Below, piece by piece: positions 23,943 through 36,368 of a DNA stretch of 64,000 nucleotides. Numbering within the stretch: the stretch's first letter is position 1; every line of letters begins with the position of its first letter. Both the position numbers and the translations under genes were made by a program. The notes under the pieces are model-generated. The model did no database searches, had not been told where the DNA came from, and was given only the letters and a program-made list of their open reading frames with translations. This stretch comes from Hyaloperonospora brassicae (lineage: Eukaryota; Oomycota; Peronosporomycetes; Peronosporales; Peronosporaceae): the NCBI GenBank assembly GCA_947650285.1, contig CANTFL010000144.1, forward strand, positions 62,001 to 126,000. The letters run 5' to 3'.

Positions 23943-24784
23943 GATGGCAAAGGTCGATCCGACCATTTCGTACCGTATCCATCACTCACGGCATCACACA
24001 CTCCTCGGGATTGCAACGATCAGTGTACAGATCTCCTATTCAGGGCCGCGATAGCTCGCGATCAGCTGGTCCCATGTTACATTGCGTCGCGAAGGAAGTT
24101 GTGCGGGCAAAACGGCGCGAATGATTGCACTTGCTTCCTGCGCATTGTTGTTGCTGTTGTTGTTGTTGTTGTTGTTGTTGTTGCTATAGCTGTTGCTGTT
24201 GTTGTTCCTACGGTCGAGTTGGAATTGCTTCTGTACTTGTCAAGCTTTTTCGCATTTGATCGTCCTACTGCAGCGAGCCGTAAGATCGCGGACACGATGA
24301 AAGACCGCGTCCATGATGAAAGAGTTCTATCCTTTTGCCGCCCACAACGCACGTCCTGTCCTTGCTTTGGATCTGTCATCGGCAACAAGTTGGATCCTAG
24401 GACGATATTGTCGTGATGGGGACAATGGAAGATTGCACCCTCATCTCGTTCGTTTGTGCCTAACTTCCTGCTGTCGTTGTTGCTTCGCTACAACTCGTAC
24501 AGTGCTTTCACTGGCTCTGTTCACTCTTTTCGTCCATTGTGTAATCGATAAGGTCCGAGGAACTACGACCGACGGAGCTCCGCGACGGCAACAATATCGA
24601 CACTAGTCCGTTTTTCTTTCCCAGTGGACTACTGGCTCTGTCCGATCGAGTCAAGTGAATGAAAGTCAAGACTGTGTATGAAGCTGCATTGACACGACAA
24701 CATGCAATCGACATGCAGCACTAGTCATCGTCCAACGACACGCCACCCAATTCTATCTCCAGCGCCAAGTCAAATTACCATTCC
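23943..24784. other. Interval without a gene; contains a GTT-rich microsatellite
   Basis: The 840 bp between the broken effector and the 3' end of the channel gene hold only short frames. The region includes the trinucleotide repeat at 24146-24212. Confidence 0.5.
24146..24212 (+). repeat. GTT trinucleotide microsatellite, imperfect
   Basis: Runs of GTT are interrupted by GCT and GCTATAGCT. Similar short GTT runs occur near 54237-54260, so it is a common simple repeat here. Confidence 0.85.
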
Positions 24785-27700
24785 TCACGTCAATACCTTG
24801 TCTGCAGGTGGTGGTTTGGATCCCTGAGTAACCTTCCTCACCAAGTCTGGCAGCTTCATTGGCGGCTCGTCGCGTTTCCGAAAGCGACGTTGTAATTTGT
24901 TGGCCAGACGATCGAGCGCCACGACATTTATCAGCACAAACATCTTGTCGCCGGCATTCACGATCGTATCAGACGATGGACACGTGTATACGTAAGGGCA
25001 CGGTGCAGCTCCAGGGCCACCTTTTGCTCGAAGTAGCCCGATCGGCAACGTGTGCGCCACGCCCGATGTCATGTGCTCAAAGAGCTTTCCATACCGTAGC
25101 TGCTGCCCACGAAGTTTCTCTGGGACATCATAGAGCACAAAGCAGCTCTTTCCATCGAGAATTTTGCGGATAAACGTATTCAGCGACGGATTGAAAAAGC
25201 TTTGTATCAACAGATCGTCCGCGACGCAGGAAGGAAACAACGCGCCATTCATGAATCGTTCTTGCAAAAACGTGTCACTATCGTCACCACTGTACCGCTC
25301 CTTGATGGTTGCACCGATGGCACTGTCTAATTCGGTGCCAAACGTACTCACTTGATGAGCTGCAGTTCTCAGACCGCCCAAGAAAAATGTCTGCATTGCG
25401 AGGAGCACACCCTTCGCCACCGACGTGTTGCGTTGCACCCAACTCTGCTTTTTCGCGATGGCCGCCGAAGGTCTGTTGAGATACGCACTTTCACGCCGTG
25501 AAAACGAATGGGGACATTGATAGCTCGATGAACTGGAATGCACATCGTACTCGCCATCGGTATGTTGCGCACAATCGTCTCCTCGAATTCTACGCGACAG
25601 ACCGAAAGTAGACACAGGGTCTAAGAACCGGTTGCTGTCGGCATCCCGGAGCTCAACAATCGTGAAGATCCGGTTGCGCTGGAGCGCCGTGTTCAGCAAA
25701 ATAGCGTTGAAAATCGCCTTTGAATCATCCGATCCTGCCTCATTGCCTTGCGCTAGCACGACAATTGACGAGGCCGTATACATTCCAGCAGCAACAAGAA
25801 CGTGATGGCGCTGAGGCGATCCTTGCACGTGGTACACCTCACGAACGTCTCGCAATTGACGCCATGATACGCTGTCAAAGGCACCAGCATCTACGATAAC
25901 AACGGGAACCATGCGCTCGACATGTGGGGCTCGAAGTGGTCGCAAGAAATTCACTAGACGAGACACGAATCGTTGTCCCCCAATCTCGTTGCCAAAGTTG
26001 CTGCAAATGACAATGTGGCCACCGGAAACAAGCAACTCTGGTGACGGTGGTGACGGGACCTGGGATGGATCGTCGCCAGCCCCGCATTGCATAACGTATG
26101 CTCGGATGTCTTTGGGAACGCGCCTTTCAACGTTGTGCTGGGCTTGACGAGCTCGGCTGGTCAAGTTATCGCGATTCTGTAGAAACTTCGTGTTCAAGGA
26201 CAAAGCAGCAACGCTGCTCATGGTCGGCGTTCCAGCATATGGCTCAAGAGAACAGACTGACTCAGCAATCAAGTAGGCTTTTGTGCTTGGTTCAATGCGG
26301 TACCAACGTCCGGGATTGAATGCAATCTCTCCATCCGACTCGACAGCAATCAGAAGCACCAACCCATTCGACTGTCGGTGAATATGCAGGGTCGCTTGGA
26401 CAAAGTTCATGCCATGGAAGTGCTTCGCCATGTAGCAGGAATAAATCTCGTTAGCGGCACCAGAAATGTATTCGGAGACCCATGGTTTTACCAAGTGGGT
26501 CTGATGGGCACCGACTTCAGGAGTCTCGCCACTTCGACTCGTTATCAAATTCGACACCACTGTTGAAAGGCCCGGACATCGGCAACTGAGTCCCATTAAG
26601 CCCAAACGAATTTCGTCTGCACAGACCAGGTTCTCCTTTCGCAGCCCCGTGGCCTCCATGAGTGTCCGGTTGTCGGAGTTAGCTAGCATGGCAAATAACT
26701 GCGTGTGCTCCTGCTTGTGCTGCGACACCGATAAGACGCGGAGAACTGTAGCGGCATCTTCCTTGTTTCCGTTGTCGGCATACTTGTTCGGCAGAAAGAA
26801 TACGGCCATCGCCCGATCCAGCTGTGCATTTTTCAGGTCAGGCTCTCGTAACGGAGATCCGTGAACAAGAAACACACGCTTGCGGTACCTAGGATTTTGC
26901 TCCACAAAGTCCATCACCTCCCGCTGGTGGTGGACAACCTCTTCTTCTGCCTTGTCAAACCGCATGAGCACGACAATATGCGTCTCACGAATCAAGCGCG
27001 TTCCATGATGTCTCCATTTCGAAACGAGCGGCTTGACAGATCGCTTCTCATCGTTGTCGCTTGCTTTTCCTCCTTCGATTGCAGCATAGTCTGCTTCGTG
27101 GATGCTACCGTAGCGAGCATCATTTTTCAACAGCAGTCTCAAACACGAACGAATGACGTTTGTAAAGCTCGGTCTGTTCACCGGCCCGTATGCTTCATTG
27201 TCGCCATCGTCACTATCACTTTCGTCACCCTGAAAGGCTGTTTCGTGATCGGGGTGGAAAAACTCGCGGATGAAATCCTTGGTCTGAGCGACGGACGGAC
27301 TCCCAGTCACGATCACGTGAGCTGTGTTTTTTGCTCCATTGTACCGCACTAGGGTCCCATGCCGGTCCCTGTAAAGTGCCATGAAGGCAGCGGATTCATT
27401 CGCAAAGGTGTAGATACCAAACACAATGATAATGCAGACCGTAAACTGTCCCAGCACCGTCTGTGGCGAAAAGTCACCGTACCCCACGGTTGACACGGTC
27501 ACAAACATGAAGTAAATGGACGAGAAAACCCCCCACGTTTCTTCACAATTCGAGAACTCGTCCGTGTTTGTCTTTGTCGCCCTGAGAATCGTCTCGGTAC
27601 CTTCCGCATTGCTGCACTCGTACACGTGGAACAAGAAGCTGTCAATACGTGGCAACTCGCCCAGATGCTCGAGCGAGAAGAGCACAGCAGCGAAGAAAAA

Positions 27701-28622
27701 GACAAGACAAAAGACTTTGAACGTCACGAGCAGCACTTGCGAGAAGAACGTTTTGTTCGGATAGCGTGCGAACAAGTGGTCGACGACCACGTATCCCACG
27801 TACGACCGGATGAAGCCAAAATCCAACCACGACCGAAGATGGTTGTTCCCCACTACAATCGTCCGGAGCGAGACTGAAAAATGGGCTACAACCGACAGCA
27901 AGTCGAACAAATTGTGCAGCTGCAGCACGTACGTCGCTCTGCAGGTTGAGCACGACAAGTCCCGCACGAGGATATCGTCAGTACAAGTGTGGTTGAGAGA
28001 GAATCGGATTAGTGAGAAAGAAGCACAGCGCTGGACGCACTTGTTTTTGGCCGCCAGCCATCGAATTCCGTATCCAACTCCCGTCGCAATCAGGCACAAC
28101 GACTCAATTGACCACGACGAGAAGCTCACGCTCAGTGACCCACCACGCACGACTACGCACGCAAAGGAAATCACGACGTTCAGTATCTGTCTCGAGGTAT
28201 GGGCGCCATCAATCAGTAGATGAGACCGTCAAAGAATGTGTACTACTGCTACTACGTACTCCAGTTGACGCAGACGTAAAAGCTCGTAACAATTTGCACG
28301 AGGTAGTTCTGCCAATGCCCAATAGATCGACAAGAACCACTCGTCAGCGCACACGATCCAACGGTAGTCTAGTACCCATCCTGTTGCCAAGTGACCTGCG
28401 CTTTACCACGACGTTTGTGAGCGGCGAGTCGCAGAGTCTACGGAGCTGCTCGACGTATGTGAGTGAGGGCACTTGGAGCCACTCGTAGCCGATCGAGAAG
28501 ACAGCGACAGCCACTTGAACGAGTAGCCAATCGCGCACTTGGTCCCAGATGAGGTACCACGACGCAGTGTAGCACTCAGACGAGTCGCTCGTGAAGGTGC
28601 AGACAGGGACCGCCAAGTCCAT
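24785..28622 (-). CDS. Calcium-activated (BK/Slo-type) potassium channel
   Basis: A membrane K+ channel with cytosolic RCK gating regions. The start ATG (MDLAVP) is at 28622. In-phase exons by my reading are 28407-28622, 28260-28339 (upstream acceptor uncertain), 28041-28190 and 24785-27938, giving about 1,199 residues, the size of Slo channels. An early TM segment (DWLLVQVAVAVFSIGYEWL) is followed by S1-S4. The pore has the K+ filter STVGYGDFSP at about 27493-27464, and S6 (TVCIIIVFGIYTFANESAAF) follows. Then come two RCK-like halves with HVIVTG and HIVICSNFG Rossmann-type starts and conserved text such as VVVLMRFDKAEEE. The S4 region (DFGFIRSYVGYVVVDHL) has few positive residues, so voltage sensing may be weak. 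The last and largest exon is uninterrupted. Confidence 0.88.
27939..28040 (-). other. In-frame intron of the channel gene
   Basis: The intron is 102 bp, a multiple of three with no stop, so the frame reads straight through it. Splicing GTGCGT to CTGCAG joins AAKNK to ATYVLQLHNL, as expected between two transmembrane segments. Simple frame prediction would wrongly add 34 residues (including HTCTDDILVRDL). Confidence 0.75.
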
Positions 28623-31600
28623 CGTGATGATTGCTGTCGTCGTCGGTTGTAACAATTGTCCCACTTGGTACGTCGTTGACTGCGCTGGCTCTCTTTGTAC
28701 TAGAAATGAGCTGCTGCTGGTCAAGGCGTTTCGTGCGACTGTAGCTCGAGAGACGATCATCGACTGCGCGCGCAGGAGGAAGAGCAGTTGCCACAATGCC
28801 ACGTCATTGCAGCTTGTGTTGGACTCAGTTGGCAGGAGGAGGGGAGGGCACCGCACAAACGGTGGGAGGCCTCGCCACGTTATAGTCGATCTACCGCTGT
28901 GTCGTGTGACACGCAGTCTGGTTGGCGCTGCCTCGTTCCTCCCTTCTTGCTGCTACCAGGGCGACCATCCCTTCAGATTAGGGACTTACTGTCCCACGAG
29001 CCGGCGTCTGTCTGACGTCCAGAGAGGTTCGGTCGGTAGAAAAAAAGTGGTGCCGGATCTGCACTCCCCGCCGTGTGCCCCGTGTGCTTTGCTTTCGTTG
29101 CAAGGCCTTTTGCACTCGAAGCGGACTCGATCGGTTGTCAGTTATGACTGTCGAGCCGTGACCAGAACAATCGTGAACTCGCTGCTCGGGTGAACGTGTA
29201 TTGCTGCTGCCATTATGTGGGCTGGAAGCGCAAAGTCTGACGAGACGATGCGTCTTGTGTCTCGAGTGGTCGCCGGTTCTCTCGGCGATGCTGCATGACA
29301 GCCCTTGCGTTGCTTGGCAAAGGCATTGCCTAGCGACACCTGCTCCACCAATTCTGAGTTGGCACGGGGATCCCAACTCGACAATGAGAAGCAAACGTGT
29401 TGTGGAAAGTGACGAGATACAACGGGACTGGTCGGCGATGATGGCGGTAGCGGCTTTGCCCTCTTTCTGTCACTGCAGCGACCGCATAGTTGAGCCGTGC
29501 GCATGTTGACGCCACGCTGTAATCCGTGTGAAAACCCATCTGCCACAACCACGCCATCATCGGGAAGCTCAACGAACGTTGATGTGGAGCGATCGATGGT
29601 CTGTGGCACGTCGAGAACACGTCGAGAAGTCAAACTCCTTCGGGCGTACCTGTCCTTTGCCCGCTTGATCTCTCCGAACGTCCAGTTTCACTAGCAGAAG
29701 TATACCCGTCGTGATCAAACCAGAGCGTCCGTGCTGGAAATTGCACCAGTGCGTGTGGTGCAACAAACTATGTGGGCGTGTGAATACTTCGTCGTCGTCT
29801 GAGCTGCATATGTCCTCAGTGCTGATGAAGGATTTCCATGTGCTGCACTCCGCCCCATCTGCCGTATTCTTCAGCGCTTGTGGACTTCAACTTCGATCCC
29901 TAGAGGTATGCTGCTTCTCGGTGTAACTATATCGTTGAGCGTTGAGAACCGCCCTCTGACCTGCCTCGCCCTCGTCGGCTATCAAGTGCCTGAAGATGCT
30001 GTGTAAACAAACGTGCGCCGCGTGTGTGGTCGACGGATAGCAACGATACATCGGCTACTGCTCGAGTAGTTTGCACGAACCAGCCACCGTCGTTGTCCGT
30101 TTGACGCCAAAGCTTCGCCATGTACGTCCTCCACTTTCAAGAAAAAGCGACATGGTCTCTCCTGTCGTCCGTGCGGATCGCAACAACGATCGGCTTTACC
30201 GCGTTCCTGGCGGTACGAGCTTCCCGTAGCGGATGGGGCAGCCACATACGGGATGTGGGCTTCCACGGACGCGAGCCAGATGCGACGTTCGACTCCAGGC
30301 CAGACGAACCAGTGGTGCGACACCAGCACGTGACGACTGCCACCGCTGGAGAACGTGGATGGGTCGACTTTCGGTAATCATATTGCTGCAGCGACAGAAA
30401 GCCGTCGCGATCGACCAGACGAGCTTGACGTCCGATTTGAAGCATGTGGCGCGGATAGAAGCGACGACGGTGAGCCGACGCTCGATCACGCTCATCGACC
30501 GCTTTTCTTGCTACCTGTAGCAAAGCTGAAAGGCTCATGGGTCGTAACGCGCTTCAGGAGGGCCCGCCCATGGATTCGTACGGTGCGAGTGATTCAGTTG
30601 CCACGCAGTGTATGCCGCGAGCAAAGGATGACAACGTCCGGGGCGAGACTGACAGGCGTCAAACGACGATGACGTAGTGTCAAGCACTTAGCGCCGATAC
30701 CCCCCACAAAAAGCTAGCGACAACACTGATCGACAAGAAACGCTAGACCTGCGCGCGAGTTGCTCAGTCCTGTCAAGGCTGAGCTCAAGACAGACATTAC
30801 ACAGGAGGTGGCAAAGCGCGAGGCGATTAGTGGGAAGCTTGCAAACAGGGCTGCCACATGAACGCTTCCGCACTGACACTAACTCATGGGGGACGCACTC
30901 GAGTCACGATCGCGCACGCTTCGGTTGGCGTTGTTCCCATTGCACACTGCAACATATTGCGCTATCCGGTCCTATCACTTTGTCCACGAGTGCTGGTGGC
31001 GTTGGACCATCGAGCGAAGAGAAAAAGACAACTTGCGATGCTCGACAGGTGGGCGCAACAGCCGACTCGAGACGATTGACGCATTGTTCATGCGCGGTAC
31101 GGTTGACCAAGTGGTCCAGACGGTGTATCATCTCAGCTCGAACAAAAGATCGGTTGCTGACGGAGACGAACAAGAGAGTTGTGGCAACCAACCACAAGGT
31201 GCACGATGTTGATCGGTGATGTACCAAGTTCCCGCGGCCTCACCTAGTTTGACAACCGACCATCTTGCTATCAAGTCGATCAGTTCAAACGCTTCCGCTG
31301 TAAAGCTGCGTGCCCTCCATTACCGATCCTCGTCGGCGTCTCAGACTGTGCAACATTGCCAGATGCGTAGCGCGCATGCCCTGTATATCAGTGGTGCTAA
31401 CGATATTGATCGAGTGCAGTTTCGACACACTGGCCCCAGCACCATTCTAGTCGACGCGAGTGTCAACAAACACTGCGACCTCGAAGAAATCGACAATGGA
31501 GTTCCTCAAGTCACGGGGGATGCGTGCGACCTATGAGCGAGAAACCCGCCGCCCATTCTATACGACTCCATCCGCTCCTCTCGGACACAACAAGCAAAGA

Positions 31601-32789
31601 CGATGCGAAAGGAATCCCATCGCCTGGTCTTGCGGAAAATGTCCATCTCAGACGGAGCGGTCAAGAACGTGCGGTAACACCTCCAGTCGAACGGACGTCA
31701 CAACTGGCTTCTCCTATGCTCAGGAGCATGTGGTATGCCTCTTGGCGCCTACTACATGCTCTACTACCAAAGTTGTGCCATGGACACTCGAAGATTCGAT
31801 GTTTGTTCAGTATCTCTGGCCTCCTCGATCGTGTCCCGCCGTATCCGTCGATGCATTCACTACAGTACCTTGACGTGCCACGCTGTTGTCAAGTGAGCGG
31901 GCACACGGACGACAGCTTGCACCCGTTGTCTCAGCTATTCCAACGCTGGGGCCAATCGTCCAGTGGGATTGTGCTTTTCAGCTTCCCAGCTTTTTCATAC
32001 GATGGCCGAAAGCTTTCAACGTCACTGCATGGGCGAATCTCGTGCATCACTAGCATCTTGACAAGGGTACGCATAGCTGCGACAGTCAAAGTTTGTCTGT
32101 CTGCTTGTTTGTCTGCTTGTTTGCCTGTTTGTTTGTTTCTTCCGAGACCACGACGACAGACGAGATTCCTCGACCATCTAATCTGTAGCTGCTGACCCTG
32201 ATCCTTGCGACGTGGCATCCACAGAAAAAGGGAAGCTAAAAACGTCGAGTTCAAGGCTGTCAAGAGGATGTGAAGTGCAGCACCTGCACCTGCACATGCA
32301 CACCCGACCGAACCTGCAACTGCCTCGACCAAACCCGTCTAGAGACGCGTCGCCCACTTTCGCAGCTGTCGATGCGCACGTTCGAGACCCGCGCTCGGTG
32401 TATAGTCCCTCTCGATCCACAGTAATACCATCGTCCGTGTCAAACGACCGCGTGACGGCCAACCCGAAAGTGTCGTCGACGTGGCAATCGTCGCTGGCAC
32501 CGTCGTGGTCTGCCACGATTTGTCGGCTTTGCCGCTCCCCAGCTGACCTTCCGGATCTGGTCGGCTCGGTTTTGTAGGGGTCGCCGGGACCTGCGTGATT
32601 TGCTACACCTAATTAGCTCCTGCGTCTCACCTGACCCGTTGCGAGTATCCCTCTCGAACGTCGCGAGATTCAGAATGCCCCGGCGTTCCCCGCGAGATAC
32701 AACTCTCGAGGCTGTCTGCGTGCGTCTGGGACGATTCAAGACTCGCGCTTTTACGGTTCAGGAACGACGAGGTCGCCGAAGACAAGAGG
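28623..32789. other. About 4.2 kb without an assigned gene
   Basis: The region begins with the channel promoter. Many frames of 100-220 codons exist on both strands (for example 31524-32195 plus and 29142-29633 minus), but none has a signal peptide plus domain, recognisable motifs or a splice chain that I can defend. GC content resembles that of coding DNA, so an unrecognised or decayed gene is possible. A short TCTG/TTTG tetranucleotide run lies at 32093-32140. Confidence 0.4.
32093..32140 (+). repeat. TCTG/TTTG tetranucleotide repeat, imperfect
   Basis: GTCTGCTTGTTTGTCTGC-like units repeat over about 48 bp and end in GTTTGTTTG. Confidence 0.7.
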
Positions 32790-34505
32790 ATGCTCAAGTT
32801 GGCGGGCGTCTTTACCGTACTTTCGACTATTGGCGTCGCGGTGCTCCATAGGGACGAGATGGCAGCATCGGTAAAGCAGGCGGACCTCGACTCGGCCGAC
32901 AGTGTCGATGACTCGAGCAGTGATGACAGCGAGCACAAAGTCAGCTACCGAGGCGAGAACGATTCGTCCAATTCACTAGCTTGGGGGCTCTTGGACATGA
33001 GTCGATCTGCCGTCATTAGCACTATCGAGTCGACGCACCCAAACTGGGTGGGCTCCGCACCCCGAACTGGCGTCGACACGGCATGCTATCGGGAAACACA
33101 CATTGCCAAAGTCTGTCCCATTGGGTTTGAACGCAAGCTGGGAACCTGCTGGGCCCAGTGTCCGCTTGAATATCCCGTCGAGTGTGGACTGCAGTGCATT
33201 CGGCAAAACGATGATTGCACGCTCGAGATGCTGTCCAAGACGACGGTTGTTGTGCGGTCGGCACTGTCGCTCGCTACTTTTGGAGTCTACGGTGCGGTTG
33301 AGAAAATGGCAAAGGGGGTCCGGCTAGCCGTTAGCTGCGGCAAAGAAGTAGCAAATTTAGTGCGGGCGCTGACAAAGTACGTGAGGAACATTCAGACCAC
33401 GAACACGCAAAACACGACCGACTACGTCATGACTATGCTGTACCAGACGGATAATGTGGTCTACGACATTCCGATCACTATCATGGCGTGTCGTGGAATC
33501 AAAGTCTCACCCGGTATGAAGTTCGATGACCGAGTGGTCAATACCATTGGCCTAATGCTGAAAGAAGTTGTGGCTCACAAAGAAGCCATCCTCTCGAGCT
33601 GGAAGTCGTTTATGGACTTCATGCGGAAAATTGAGCTAGACGATGTCCTTGACGACATGAAAGAAGACGAAATCTCGTCGCTGCAGTCGGCTTTGGCATC
33701 CAATTTGACCTGTGCACACGACATGAGGCGCCTCGTGGACCGCGCGTGGTTGACGGTGGCCTATCTGCGAAAACAGGACCCGGACATTTCCAAAGATGAC
33801 GTCCGTGTGATCCTAAGCAAGTCGAACCTCATGCACCACGTGGTTCCCATTGTCACAAATAATTGCATGGAAGAACTGATTAACGGATCTGACGAGTCAA
33901 CTGCGTACACAACGCGTGATATGCTGCGCAGGACGTTTGGAGGTATCGTGGACGACCTTGTTTCGTCAGGTGAGAGCAACAATGGCACACTTCTCCCCGC
34001 CACGGATTTCATGTATACTGCTACCGACAAGGCCCTCTTGTTCACAGCCATATGGGATCCCACGAACGTCTTGGGTGTTGTGTCGGAGTACTTCCAAACC
34101 ATTTGCGGTCCAACAGAGTTAATCGGCGAAGTCGACGATGGCTCCGCGTCGGATGCGTTGGGTCTTTCGATCGTCGACAAAGCTTTCCGCAATAGTACGG
34201 GTACGTGGACCAAAAAAGGGAAGGGCACTGTCACCATCACATTCCAAAGCAAGGACGTTGAAAAGGTGAAGGTGAACATCGTGTCAGGTGGCAACGACAT
34301 CGGTAAGATTAAAGTGAAACCCGGTGCGACCGTGACGTGGACTTCTAGCGTTAAAGCACTGGAAGGCAAGACACTGTACTTAGACCGATGGCGGTCTGGA
34401 TTCCTAGGCATTCGAGGCAGCGGTGGTGGTTCGTTGTTACTTTGGGTTCCGCGATCGAGACAAGGTGGCGACTTGGAACTCACTGCAATCCTCAATGCAA
34501 CTTAG
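32790..34505 (+). CDS. Secreted Cys-containing protein of unknown function, 571 residues
   Basis: One intronless frame opens at the ATG at 32790. Residues 1-18 (MLKLAGVFTVLSTIGVAV) look like a signal peptide, although a short one. An acidic, Ser/Asp-rich stretch follows (about residues 30-50). Residues 98-143 hold seven cysteines (ACYRETHIAKVC, GTCWAQC, VECGLQC, DDC). Next is a hydrophobic or amphipathic segment (TTVVVRSALSLATFGVYGAV) and a long alpha-rich region with N-glycosylation sequons (NTT, NLT, NGS, NST). The C-terminal 100 residues (from GTWTKKGKGTVTITF) are beta-rich, with GGSLLLWVPRSRQGG near the end. I do not recognise the family; similar large secreted Cys proteins occur in oomycetes. 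It lacks RxLR or LFLAK motifs. Function is unknown. Confidence 0.8.
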   Translation: MLKLAGVFTVLSTIGVAVLHRDEMAASVKQADLDSADSVDDSSSDDSEHKVSYRGENDSSNSLAWGLLDMSRSAVISTIESTHPNWVGSAPRTGVDTACYRETHIAKVCPIGFERKLGTCWAQCPLEYPVECGLQCIRQNDDCTLEMLSKTTVVVRSALSLATFGVYGAVEKMAKGVRLAVSCGKEVANLVRALTKYVRNIQTTNTQNTTDYVMTMLYQTDNVVYDIPITIMACRGIKVSPGMKFDDRVVNTIGLMLKEVVAHKEAILSSWKSFMDFMRKIELDDVLDDMKEDEISSLQSALASNLTCAHDMRRLVDRAWLTVAYLRKQDPDISKDDVRVILSKSNLMHHVVPIVTNNCMEELINGSDESTAYTTRDMLRRTFGGIVDDLVSSGESNNGTLLPATDFMYTATDKALLFTAIWDPTNVLGVVSEYFQTICGPTELIGEVDDGSASDALGLSIVDKAFRNSTGTWTKKGKGTVTITFQSKDVEKVKVNIVSGGNDIGKIKVKPGATVTWTSSVKALEGKTLYLDRWRSGFLGIRGSGGGSLLLWVPRSRQGGDLELTAILNAT

Positions 34506-36368
34506 TCAGCTACAAACTATTTAAACAACGATAGACACAACACGTTGTGAAACAGAAGAAGTCGAGTTCGGGTCTTTCTTCCATCCTCGCTTCGACGGCA
34601 CAGTACAAGAAGCTGCATGTTTTAGTAAGCGTCTCCATCTCAGCTGAGCCATTCCCTGCACGTTGTAGCTTTGTCGAGCACAAACGGTAGGAATGCCGAT
34701 TGTAGATAAAGCATTCCGAGCTTGCAACAATTACGGCAAATGTCTTGTTAGCTTTACGATCCAAAGTCTTGGTCAAATGCACTGGGAGACTTTGGGCCTT
34801 GACCAAAGGTAGGAGTCCTTGACGCGTCCGGCTACATTCAAAGTGACGCTTTTGCAATCGTTGCCAGTGATCAGAGATAGGTCGTATCTCGCGCAAAGCG
34901 CAGCGTGCACGAGCCAACTTGCAGTGTCTATCAGACTTTCGAAGGTTGACGGCAAAGTGCTGTCATCTTCCATTCGTTAACCACGTGGTCGACTGCAAGC
35001 GGAAAGCGGGCCGTTGGCAGCACAGCAGAAGCAAAGCACATACGCGAGCTGAAGTAAACAAGCGACAGCAATTTTGTGAAGTCTGCAGGAACATGCAGGG
35101 CCACACGTTGTTCAAGCTGGTCTCGAATCGAGGCTGAGTCGCAATAAGAACCATTGGAGATGCAATCACATGCAAGCAAATCCCAGCAAGCTGCACTTGG
35201 TCTGGTGTTGTCTACGACGCTCTGTCCCATGCAAGTGGTCAACGTCGTTTAGAACTTCACGAAGAGATCGACTTACACGAATGAGGTGCCATGTGCTCAT
35301 CATGTGACTCCAGTCGCATCTTCCGGATGGCCTCAAAGCTTGGATAGGCCTTGTACAGACGCGCTCGTTGGACCTCGCCTACCTTTCTCTAGCCCGTAGA
35401 TCATCGGCCAATACACGTGCTTCTGTCGTTATCGACAATGCTCCTATTCTGCTCCGACTCTTCCTCCCGGTGCACGCACTCACCGACTCTGCCTCTCTAC
35501 CTCATAACACGCTTCATCCTCACAAGATGCACGTGAGCGTCGGCATGCATCTCTTCCAGCTCAAGTAAATTCCTGTAAATTATTGTTCCGTCTACCATAC
35601 CCATCATTTGAAACCTGTCCAGGCCTTTTCGACAACCCGCCGGTGGCAGCGCGTCACACCCCATCTACTCTCCGAGTACAGCAACCGCCAGATGTGTTCA
35701 CTGAGTGTTCTTCTCACCACAGAAGCGTCTGTTCCTTCTGTCGTCACACTGCGAACGCGGACATACCGTAATCAGAATCTGCCACGAGGTCACACACCCG
35801 TTTTTCGATACCCTCAGAGCACTTTTGTCATCAAACTATCAGCGAGAACTGCCTCCACGTACCAAACTTGGACACTGATCGGCCAGCGACTGTCCATTGC
35901 CTGCAATCGTCCAATGTATCCACTCGCACTGCTGCTACACGAGTCGCTCTGGCACCGACGAAACGACTGCAGTGGCAGACGTCTGGCGCAGCGCCTCTAC
36001 GACCACAGCAGCTTCAACGAGCTCGTGGAAACGGACCGTACCCGAGTCGGACGCTTTTCAGCCAATCAGGAGACGATTCAAGCGACACGCTGCAGCGACC
36101 GATCAACCGCCAAGTCGGTTATGCGGTCCGTATACGTAGTATACGTGCTCTGTTTTTGGTGCAGCCTCGACCCCTCGTGCTGACCAAAAGACCAAAAGAC
36201 CAAAAGACCAAAATGCGATTCAGACCAGCGTCGCATACCCCGCCCACCTGCATGATAAGGGACACTTTGCGCCGTCCATTTCGGGCCCGACACAAAAACA
36301 AGAGGCATGCGACTGACTGACTGCCACACTCAAAGTTCGCTCGCCAGTCACCCGCCTCCTGTCCAGTC
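34506..36368. other. Intergenic interval with an 8-bp tandem repeat
   Basis: About 1.9 kb separates the secreted-protein gene from the ArfGAP gene. Short minus-strand frames (34773-34973, ATG-initiated, 66 codons; 34510-34917) show no recognised domain and do not join clearly. The tandem repeat at 36182-36213 lies about 160 bp before the ArfGAP start. Confidence 0.45.
36182..36213 (+). repeat. Four perfect tandem copies of GACCAAAA
   Basis: Four contiguous 8-bp units lie upstream of the ArfGAP gene. No function can be shown. Confidence 0.9.

Noticed and set aside
24146..24212. GTT-rich run as a CRISPR or coding valine repeat
   Set aside because: It is a simple microsatellite with no spacers and no credible gene around it.
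31524..32195. 223-codon plus-strand frame
   Set aside because: It has no signal peptide or recognisable motif, and its end is a simple TCTG/TTTG repeat; evidence was too weak to call a gene.
33761..34495. 244-codon minus-strand frame over the secreted Cys protein
   Set aside because: It has no signal or domain, while the plus strand has a full-length protein with a signal peptide.
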